Assembly: GCA_041671045.1 (NCBI GenBank)
Contig: JBAZCF010000008.1
Span: forward strand, 62,001-126,000
Direction: 5' to 3'
Source of the DNA: Parachlamydiales bacterium
GTDB lineage: Bacteria; Chlamydiota; Chlamydiia; Chlamydiales; JABDDJ01
DNA length: 64,000 nt
Made by a program: the position numbers and the translations under genes. A model generated the notes under the pieces. It was given only the letters and a program-made list of their open reading frames with translations, had not been told where the DNA came from and made no database searches. Shown here in pieces: positions 35,118 through 41,386 of the stretch. Within the stretch, counting starts at the first letter, position 1, and the number at the start of each line of letters is the position of its first letter.

Positions 35118-35988
35118 TCAAAAATCTCCGTGCGTTTAAAAACCGTGCAAAATTAGTTTGCATTAATTGATGAATACTCTGATTTTGGTCAAAAGAAAAA
35201 GCTGCTAAAACTTCATCTATGAAGTCGAGAGCGGAATCTAATCCATAATCAAGGTTGATATAATTTTCTTCTACAAACGAATAAAAGGTATTTTCGATCT
35301 TTATATTGTGCACCTTACTTAAATAGTCACCCTTCTTTCTTAAAGCTTCACACATTTGATTTTTAGATAAGGGTTGAAGTTGAAGTATTCCAAAACGTCG
35401 CATAAATGCTTTATCAGCAGCTAGCGGTGTCAGCTCTTTCGGTGTTGTAGCTAAGATGCATCTTATTTCTCCTGAAGTTAGAAAGGGTTTTAGTAAATTT
35501 AGAGCATCCACGCCACCCCCATGAATATCGCCTGTCATAGCAAGCGCATGAGCCTCGTCGATGAAAATAACATGAGATTTATTTGCTGCTAAATGGTTTA
35601 CTAAATTAATGATCTTCTTTTCAAAATCACCTCTATATGAAGTGCCAGCAATCAAGGAACCCGCGCTAAATTCTCTAAATTGTAAGCTATTGACTCTATT
35701 GTCGTAAGATTGTTTTGCATACTTGGCTAAACCCTCTACTAATGCAGTCTTTCCCACTCCAGACTCACCAACTAGTAAGATATTGGGCTTAAATCGACAC
35801 AATAAACGATGGCACATCCATTTAATTTCATCCTCTCGACCTATGATTGAGACCAAGTCATTTGAAAGATCTGTAAGATTTCTATAAATGTCCTCTTCTT
35901 TATCTCTAGAAGCACTATCAAAAGAAATTTCAACACTTCTTTTCTTGCCTATGCGACAATCTAATTCTAAATCATTTGAGTTGTACAT
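35095..35988 (-). CDS. Single-ring ClpA/ClpB-D1-like AAA+ ATPase in RiPP-like cluster
   Basis: 297 residues from the ATG at 35988, which has AAGGAA ahead of it; a longer frame to 36054 lies inside the MFS gene. It resembles only the first ATPase ring of ClpA/B: DLSNDLVSIIGREDEI precedes Walker A GESGVGKT (74-81). The tyrosine pore loop GTSYRGDFEKK (118-120), Walker B VIFIDEA (140-146), a sensor-1 region ILATTPKEL and an arginine-finger region FMRRFGILQL follow. There is no substrate-adaptor N-domain, no middle domain, no second ring and no ClpP-docking loop. The pore loop suggests it still threads or remodels polypeptides. A role in handling precursor, enzyme or immunity is inference; microcin C operons as I know them have no such gene. 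It overlaps neighbours by 22 and 23 bases. Confidence 0.85.
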   Translation of the reverse strand: MYNSNDLELDCRIGKKRSVEISFDSASRDKEEDIYRNLTDLSNDLVSIIGREDEIKWMCHRLLCRFKPNILLVGESGVGKTALVEGLAKYAKQSYDNRVNSLQFREFSAGSLIAGTSYRGDFEKKIINLVNHLAANKSHVIFIDEAHALAMTGDIHGGGVDALNLLKPFLTSGEIRCILATTPKELTPLAADKAFMRRFGILQLQPLSKNQMCEALRKKGDYLSKVHNIKIENTFYSFVEENYINLDYGLDSALDFIDEVLAAFSFDQNQSIHQLMQTNFARFLNARRFLNELEFRL

Positions 35989-37142
35989 AATTTTTTCCTT
36001 TGAACTATAGACCAGAGCGAAAGAGGACAGAAAATATAAATTAAAATGGGCCACCCAAAACTATATTGGGAGAGAGTAACGATTCCATCTCCAAAAATTA
36101 ATAAAGAACTTCCTAGTGATTTTCCAAGTAAATCTAAAATGCTAATAGCCGTGGCTTGTAATCTAGCTTCGACTATTTCACCAAGCTGCGCCATCAGCAA
36201 ATTTGAAGCTACTGCCGCCATTCCAAAAAATAAACAAAAACATACGATAGATGAAATGAAATTTTCGGTTAGAATCGTGTTCAAGAGTAATATTGAAGCT
36301 ATACCCCAGCATAAGCCTGTTAAATAAATCATTTGCTCTATGCTTTTTAACACATATTTTCTAATAAGTTTAGATGTAAAGTATTGAGTCAACATAAAAG
36401 CAATAAAAATCAAACCCAGAGACTGTTTTGAATCTACTAAATCTGGAAATTTGAAGAAAAAGGGTTGCCAAAACTGATAAATCAATTGCATACTTCCGCC
36501 TACTAAGAATGAAGATGTTAATAGAAAAAAGCCTATTCTTTTAGACACAAGGTTTTTAAATGCTGAGATGAAATATTTTGTTTTTTCTTGAATCTGAATT
36601 TGGTTGTTTTCTTCTCTTTTTTTTATCATTAAAAAAATAATCAAAGATCCAGCCATTAAAATTAATGAAGAAGAAAAAATATGACCGCTTATAAAGGTGC
36701 CAATTAGACCGCCAAAAACTATAGCAAGATAAGATAACTCACGCGACCGAGCTAAATGTGTATGTAGATTAAGAGCATCCTTTTGCGAGATAAGTGAAAA
36801 AAGCCAGGATTCGTAAGCTCCTGTGTAGAATGCTAATGCAACTCCATTGCAAATTTCACCTATGATTACTTTTTCATGAGTTGGTTCGATCAGAAAATAA
36901 TAATAGAAAATTGAAAAAATACAGGCTGTTAAAATTGCATATTTTCCCCCATATTTATCAGCTATAATTCCCGATGGTAAAACGAAAAGCATGCTAGTAA
37001 GAAGTTGACCGCCCTTTGCAAGGGAAATTGTCGATAATGTAATGCCTTGATCTTCCAAGATGATAATGAATATCGCACCAGATAACATTCTAGAAAAATT
37101 AAAGATAAAATTTGCAATATTAAGTAGAATCAAATGATTCAT
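35967..37142 (-). CDS. MFS transporter, probable peptide-product exporter
   Basis: 391 residues with 12 predicted transmembrane helices. The MFS hallmark between helices 2 and 3 is visible in LPSGIIADKYGGKYAILTA. The gene is AT-rich and sits first after the peptide-gene hairpin. In microcin C the exporter MccC is also an MFS protein, so export of the modified peptide (and with it self-protection) is the natural inference. The ribosome binding site is weak, and translation probably starts on the read-through transcript from the peptide promoter. Its end overlaps the AAA+ gene start by 22 bases. Confidence 0.85.
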   Translation of the reverse strand: MNHLILLNIANFIFNFSRMLSGAIFIIILEDQGITLSTISLAKGGQLLTSMLFVLPSGIIADKYGGKYAILTACIFSIFYYYFLIEPTHEKVIIGEICNGVALAFYTGAYESWLFSLISQKDALNLHTHLARSRELSYLAIVFGGLIGTFISGHIFSSSLILMAGSLIIFLMIKKREENNQIQIQEKTKYFISAFKNLVSKRIGFFLLTSSFLVGGSMQLIYQFWQPFFFKFPDLVDSKQSLGLIFIAFMLTQYFTSKLIRKYVLKSIEQMIYLTGLCWGIASILLLNTILTENFISSIVCFCLFFGMAAVASNLLMAQLGEIVEARLQATAISILDLLGKSLGSSLLIFGDGIVTLSQYSFGWPILIYIFCPLSLWSIVQRKKLCTTQMI

Positions 37143-37156
37143 ATTGGGCCTGTTTA

Positions 37157-37186
37157 AAAAGCACCTTTCAACTGAGAGGTGCTTTT
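37157..37186 (-). terminator. Attenuator-like hairpin between peptide gene and MFS gene
   Basis: On the minus strand, AAAAGCACCTCTC and GAAAGGTGCTTTTT pair across a four-base loop and end in a T run. It lies 10 bases after the peptide stop and before the MFS start. A leaky terminator here would give many peptide transcripts and fewer enzyme transcripts, the arrangement described for mccA and mccB. Confidence 0.75.
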
Positions 37187-37196
37187 GTCTAATTTA

Positions 37197-37310
37197 TTAC
37201 GGGGTTATTGTGGTTCCGATGTGATGAACCATTGGTTTGGTCAACTTTCCTATTTTTCTGACAATCAAACCCGGCTTTATTACAGTCTGGGGTTGTGTAT
37301 TTGTAGGCAT
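37197..37310 (-). CDS. Candidate RiPP precursor peptide, 37 aa
   Basis: A 37-codon frame with ATG at 37310 and an ideal AAGGAG seven bases before it, ended by two TAA codons in a row. The peptide starts MPTNTQPQ, continues with a hydrophobic and basic middle (Leu-Ile-Val-Arg-Lys-Ile-Gly-Lys) that could be the leader helix for an RRE domain, and ends HHIGTTITP. It has no Cys and few Ser, so lanthipeptide or cysteine-azoline chemistry is unlikely; Thr-rich ends and a terminal Pro are notable. It lacks the C-terminal Asn that MccB modifies. The position (first gene, before an attenuator, upstream of exporter, RRE-E1 and acetyltransferase) is the main argument. A plus-strand frame over the same bases has no ribosome binding site. 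Confidence 0.75.
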   Translation of the reverse strand: MPTNTQPQTVIKPGLIVRKIGKLTKPMVHHIGTTITP

Positions 37311-37380
37311 AACAAACTCCTTAGTAAAAAAATGTTTTTAACATGTTTATTTTTTATCTTCTGATCAATGTGCTCAAACG

Positions 37381-37409
37381 TGTATACAGTATCAACAAGT
37401 CAATTACAA
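37381..37409 (-). promoter_or_regulatory. Putative promoter of the RiPP-like operon
   Basis: On the minus strand TTGTAA (37409-37404) and TATACA (37386-37381) are separated by 17 bases, giving a leader of about 65 bases before the peptide start. An 8-bp inverted repeat (TTTGAATA at 37416-37423 and its complement at 37435-37442) lies just upstream and could be an operator. Confidence 0.45.
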
Positions 37410-37532
37410 GATAATTTTGAATAGATTTAGATTTTATTCAAATTACCTAACTATTCCGTGAACCAACGGTAGACAAAATAGGGATAGCAAATTGGATGAA
37501 TTAGTATCAAATCTGGATGAACGAAAAGCGGT

Positions 37533-37720
37533 TCTAATTTTAGAAATTTTGACGAAAAAGAAATAAGCGAATTGTTTATGCATCTAGAGAACATTGTCAG
37601 AGATCACTCAAAATCCCAAATCGTTAGGGAGTATTTTAAGGATAATGGTATTACACTAAATGAAAACTATTCATCATCAGATCTTTTCTCATTGATCACC
37701 ACTGTCCACTAGTTATTAGG
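37533..37720. repeat. 188-bp direct repeat, copy 2 (truncated gene-end fragment)
   Basis: Near-exact copy of 32954-33141. It encodes the last 59 residues of the 613-aa protein in frame (SNFRNFDEKEISELF onward, stop TAG) but has no start, so it is a gene fragment. Its last bases contain the stop codon of the ClbS-like gene on the other strand. Confidence 0.95.
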
Positions 37721-38281
37721 ATGTCTTTTGATTAATGCATAAGCTCTTTTATAGGGAGCGGAAGTATTTACTCTCACCCATTTGCTCAAAGGCCACTCTT
37801 TTCCAGACTTAAGCGTACACCATTGCCAAACGCCTAAACGGTCTAAATTACCTGATTGAAATTCATTTTCTACGACGTCTAATATTTCCCGTACGGTCTG
37901 TTCAAATACTTTTGCTTGGCCACTATACCCATCGTAATGATATTGCTGATAAAAATAGCGGGCAATCGCCTTATAATCCCAGCTAGAAAAGCCCTCTCCA
38001 GGCATTAATGGTATTTTCCCGTTAAGGCCATCTTGATACCACCTTAAAAGGAATCTACCCCATCCAATTTGGTAGGCAATAATATCTGCTACACTGACTA
38101 TTCCCCCAGTGCCTTCAATGTTTTCAATGTTTCTATGCGTTTTATCCATTTGCTCTACGATAGTGCTTAGGTGGGAGTAGGCTTGGAAAACTTCTCGGCT
38201 TAGGGGAGATTGATAGTTCATTAGTCGTTGTTTTAGTAGGCTTAGGGGGTGCAATGCGTTATTAGGATGTTTAATGTTCAT
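37709..38281 (-). CDS. ClbS/DfsB-family four-helix-bundle protein
   Basis: 190 residues. The central block SVADIIAYQIGWGRFLLRWY, the following GEGFSSWDYKAIARYFYQQY and the C-terminal NTSAPYKRAYALIKR match the ClbS/DfsB (DUF1706) pattern. ClbS is the colibactin self-resistance protein of E. coli, a cyclopropane hydrolase; most relatives are uncharacterised. The conserved Tyr and Trp residues of the family are visible (IGWG; W of KEWPLSKW). A role as resistance or detoxification gene is plausible, and its position beside the RiPP-like island is suggestive, but the direct repeat separates the two. It overlaps the upstream 70-aa gene by 11 bases. Its stop lies inside repeat copy 2. Confidence 0.85.
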   Translation of the reverse strand: MNIKHPNNALHPLSLLKQRLMNYQSPLSREVFQAYSHLSTIVEQMDKTHRNIENIEGTGGIVSVADIIAYQIGWGRFLLRWYQDGLNGKIPLMPGEGFSSWDYKAIARYFYQQYHYDGYSGQAKVFEQTVREILDVVENEFQSGNLDRLGVWQWCTLKSGKEWPLSKWVRVNTSAPYKRAYALIKRHPNN

Positions 38282-38483
38282 GATCTGAAGGATATTGATT
38301 TCTCAGAAAATTATCCACGGCATCCTTAATACGTTTCTGTTCAGCGGGGTCTAAGCAAATAAACCACTCTGTCAAGATTTGTTCTTCAAAAGTATCCAGA
38401 TGTATTTCACCTAAGTATTGCAGTTTAGCAAAGGCAATCTGCTTTCTAACTAAAGAACTGTGATCCGGAGAAATATTAGGCAT
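38271..38483 (-). CDS. Small hypothetical protein, 70 aa
   Basis: 70 residues, hydrophilic, predicted all-helical, with FEEQILTEWFICLDPAEQKR and a His-rich end (PSDHEH). No membrane segment or known motif. Its last 11 bases overlap the start of the ClbS-like gene, so the two form a small operon. The acidic, helix-loop-helix character would suit a small partner or regulatory protein, but that is speculation. The ribosome binding site is weak. Confidence 0.5.
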   Translation of the reverse strand: MPNISPDHSSLVRKQIAFAKLQYLGEIHLDTFEEQILTEWFICLDPAEQKRIKDAVDNFLRNQYPSDHEH

Positions 38484-38574
38484 AACGACATCTAAGGGAA
38501 TGTTACTTTGAAGTTTTTAATGAATAACATCTTCACTTTTTGAGCGCACAGAAGCTTCTTCGTATGCAAAAAAA

Positions 38575-38593
38575 CAAAAAAATATTTTTGTCG
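38575..38593. promoter_or_regulatory. AT-rich palindrome shared with the DEAD-box leader
   Basis: ACAAAAAAATATTTTTGT lies about 65 bases before the TolC-like gene and nearly repeats the palindrome at 28625-28641. It could be a regulator site or an intrinsic bend; nothing more can be shown. Confidence 0.3.
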
Positions 38594-38655
38594 TTTTAAA
38601 AGATTTGTTACCCTGTGCTATATCCTTGCTTTCGACTCAATGCACCTTACCTATA

Positions 38656-40164
38656 ATGAAAGCGAAATCCATATTTCTCCTTATTGTGACTAATCTGCTT
38701 ACTGTAGGCTGTTTTACTGTCACACCACGCGCTTTACCCTATGAAATTCCCTATCCCGCCGTCGAGAATGAAATCTCTGCTGCAGCTGAAGATCCAATCT
38801 TTGAGCCCAAAGACTGGATCTCAGAGGATTGGTGGGTTATTTTCCAAGATTCCCAGCTAGACTGCTTGATGGCCAAAGCCTTGGAAAACAATCCCTCAAT
38901 GCAGGCAGCAAAGGCTCGCATTCTAGCGGCCAGTTATAATGTAGATGGTTTAGCTGCGGCACTTTACCCTAACATCACCCAAGGTAGCAGTATACAGAGG
39001 GAAAAGCTAAGTAAGACAGGAGTCATTCCTGCGGGAAACTCAGGTACATCTATAACTCCCAGTATAAATCCTGCTACAGGTCAACCAGGAATTCCCATCC
39101 CTTCAAGCGGCGGAATCCCTTTTTATTACACTCTTTATCAGTCGGCATTTAACTTTTTATATGATTTCGACTTATGGGATAAGAATAAAAACGCAGTCAA
39201 AGCTGCTGTAGGCCAATACAATGCCTCAGTGGCTGATGAAGCATTAGCACGGTTAGTATTGAGCATCTCCGTTGCGCAGGCCTATTTCCAGTTGCAGATC
39301 GATTATAAACGGCAAGGAATAGCAAAAGAGCGTGTACTTAATAGGGAACGCTATCTCCATATTAATGGAAGGAGATTGCAGCAAAACCTTGAGAGCATGA
39401 TAACTTTCCACGAGGCTGAGAACCTTTTAGCTGTTGCCAAGCAGAACCTTATTAAGATAGAAGCTGATATAGAAATTTCAAAGCACCTACTGAAAGCACT
39501 TATTGCCGGCGAATTTGATGATGAATTTAGCCCGGTGGCTTTGCCTATCCCCAAGGTTCCTCTGCCAGCACAAATTCCTTTACATCTAATATCACACCGT
39601 CCGGATATCACGACGCAGCTATGGTTGATAGAATCTGCCGGATACCAGATTGAAATTGCTAAAGTGAGCTACTTACCCGATGTGAATATTATGGGCTTGT
39701 ATGGCCTGCAAACCATCCACTTCAGGAAATTTTTTGAGGCATTAAGCACTTTTGGATTTATTGGACCTACATACACCCTGCCGGTATATGACGGGGGTCT
39801 CCTTCAGTCTCAATTTGATTCTGCTGAGGTCAATTACGATTTGGCCATTTACGATTACAACAATCTCATTCTTACAGCTGTTAGAGAAGTTCTTGATAGT
39901 CTGTCCCTCCTCACCTCTGCTCATAAGCAATATGTAGTCTTTGAAGAAGAAACGGCCTACCAAGATAAAATCCTTCACCTGACAGAATTACGTAAAAAGA
40001 ACGGTCTAAATTCCGAGTTGGATGTTCTTACACGCAAGGAAACATGGCTATCTTCACAAGACAGCCAGATGGTCGCGTTGGGAGATACCTTCCAAGCCAT
40101 CTTGAGTTTAATAAAATCTCTAGGCGGCGGATACGATGTCTGCCCCTGTACTGAAGTGAATTAA
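38656..40164 (+). CDS. TolC/NodT-family outer-membrane lipoprotein (MFS efflux system)
   Basis: 502 residues from the ATG at 38656, giving a lipoprotein signal (MKAKSIFLLIVTNLLTVGC, lipobox TVGC). An upstream TTG at 38605 would mask it. The body shows NodT-type features: DWWVIFQDSQLDCLMAKALE-like start (read as EDWWVIFQDSQLDCLMAKAL), NNPSMQAAKARILAA, the second-half HRPDITTQLWLIESAGYQIE and YTLPVYDGGLLQSQFD. It forms the outer-membrane exit of the EmrAB-like pump encoded downstream. The adaptor gene begins one base after its stop. It is only distantly similar to the TolC-like protein at 21798. Confidence 0.9.
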   Translation: MKAKSIFLLIVTNLLTVGCFTVTPRALPYEIPYPAVENEISAAAEDPIFEPKDWISEDWWVIFQDSQLDCLMAKALENNPSMQAAKARILAASYNVDGLAAALYPNITQGSSIQREKLSKTGVIPAGNSGTSITPSINPATGQPGIPIPSSGGIPFYYTLYQSAFNFLYDFDLWDKNKNAVKAAVGQYNASVADEALARLVLSISVAQAYFQLQIDYKRQGIAKERVLNRERYLHINGRRLQQNLESMITFHEAENLLAVAKQNLIKIEADIEISKHLLKALIAGEFDDEFSPVALPIPKVPLPAQIPLHLISHRPDITTQLWLIESAGYQIEIAKVSYLPDVNIMGLYGLQTIHFRKFFEALSTFGFIGPTYTLPVYDGGLLQSQFDSAEVNYDLAIYDYNNLILTAVREVLDSLSLLTSAHKQYVVFEEETAYQDKILHLTELRKKNGLNSELDVLTRKETWLSSQDSQMVALGDTFQAILSLIKSLGGGYDVCPCTEVN

Positions 40165-40165
40165 T

Positions 40166-41386
40166 ATGAGCACACCTGATAAACAAACTACACCTCCTCT
40201 TTCTCCTCCGATGCCCTCATCCCCTGCTGCACCGGAAATTGCACCGCCTGGCAGCAATAACAAACGCAACCGGACTATTCTCTGGATAACTTTAGGATTT
40301 CTCGTTGCTGCTGCATTATGGATTTTGCTGTGGGTGTTTTATTTGCGTTTTCATGAAACGACGGATGACGCCTATGTCAACGGTTATAAAATCAATCTGA
40401 CATCTGCCATCTCAGGCGTGCCTATAGCTTTTTACGCCGATGATACTGATTTAGTGGAGGAAGGCCAGCTGCTGGTAAAGTTAGATAAAACTGATTATCA
40501 GCTGCGCTATGATAATGCTCTTGCTAACCTAGGAGCGACAGTGCTTCAGGTAAAACAACTTTACGAGACGGTCAAAGCAAATGCTACTACTGTAGAAACT
40601 ATGCGTGTCAGAGTGAGTAAAGCAAAATTTGACTTTGAAAACAGAAAAAACCTTATTGAATCCCAGGCTATTTCAAACGAAGATTTCGTCCATACGCGTG
40701 ATGATCTTACTGTTGCAGAGCTTAATTTGAAATATGCTGAAGAGCAATGGGAGCTTGCAAAAGCAGCGGTAGGGCCTACTCAACCCGAAAATCATCCTTT
40801 GATTGAAGCACAAAAATCTAATGTCAGGTCGGCTTATTACAATCTTTTCCATACATCAATTTATGCCCCTGCCAGAGGGTATGTGGCGCAAAGAATTGTT
40901 GAAGTGGGTCAAGCTGTTGCCCCTAACTCTGTTCTAATGGCTATTATACCCGAAAACAGAATGTGGGTCGATGCTAACTTTAAAGAGACGCAGCTAAAAA
41001 ACATGCGTATTGGTCAGCCTGTAAAAGTCAATTTTGACCTTTATGGTTCCGGATTTGATGTGGAAGGGAACGTTATCGGGATTGCATCCGGCACGGGGAG
41101 TGTTTTCTCGCTCATTCCACCGCAAAATGCTACAGGAAACTGGATCAAAATCGTCCAACGTCTGCCCGTACGAATTGGGCTCAACCCTGAGCAAATCAAA
41201 TCTAAGCCTCTACGTTTAGGTCTATCTGCATATGTTGACGTAAACATCAGTGACACGGACCATCCCATGCTTGCTGTAGAACCCATAAAAAAAGCTATCT
41301 CCACGACGAAAGTCTATGACATTGACTTCAAAGTTGTGGAAGCCAAAATGCAAAAGATCATCACTGCAAATCTGATGACAAATTAA
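40166..41386 (+). CDS. EmrA/HlyD-type membrane fusion protein
   Basis: 406 residues: a Pro/Ser-rich cytoplasmic start, one transmembrane helix (about 32-54), then the EmrA pattern TTDDAYVNGYKINLTSAISG, LVKLDKTDYQLRYDNALANL, a long alpha-hairpin, the lipoyl second half TSIYAPARGYVAQRIVEVGQ and the barrel FKETQLKNMRIGQPVKVNFD. It connects the 14-helix MFS pump (next gene) to the outer-membrane protein (previous gene). It overlaps the pump gene by one base (TAATG). Confidence 0.93.
   Translation: MSTPDKQTTPPLSPPMPSSPAAPEIAPPGSNNKRNRTILWITLGFLVAAALWILLWVFYLRFHETTDDAYVNGYKINLTSAISGVPIAFYADDTDLVEEGQLLVKLDKTDYQLRYDNALANLGATVLQVKQLYETVKANATTVETMRVRVSKAKFDFENRKNLIESQAISNEDFVHTRDDLTVAELNLKYAEEQWELAKAAVGPTQPENHPLIEAQKSNVRSAYYNLFHTSIYAPARGYVAQRIVEVGQAVAPNSVLMAIIPENRMWVDANFKETQLKNMRIGQPVKVNFDLYGSGFDVEGNVIGIASGTGSVFSLIPPQNATGNWIKIVQRLPVRIGLNPEQIKSKPLRLGLSAYVDVNISDTDHPMLAVEPIKKAISTTKVYDIDFKVVEAKMQKIITANLMTN

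Larger units (their letters stand above)
33142..37532. mobile_element. Accessory genomic island between 188-bp direct repeats (RiPP-like cluster)
   Basis: The 4.39-kb interval carries only the peptide-modification cluster and control sequences, all on the minus strand. It is visibly more AT-rich than flanking housekeeping genes and is bounded by near-identical copies of the upstream gene's 3' end. Duplication of a gene end is the usual scar of integrase-mediated or recombination-mediated insertion, but no integrase, transposase or terminal inverted repeat is visible inside. The repeats would also allow loss of the island by homologous recombination. Confidence 0.7.

Noticed and set aside
33352..37310. 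Bona fide microcin C7 cluster
   Set aside because: The candidate peptide ends in Pro, not Asn, there is no MccD/MccF-like gene, and an AAA+ gene is present. Only the architecture is similar.
37179..37364. Plus-strand 61-aa frame over the peptide region
   Set aside because: It has no ribosome binding site, runs antisense to the well-supported peptide gene and its hairpin, and has no coherent composition.
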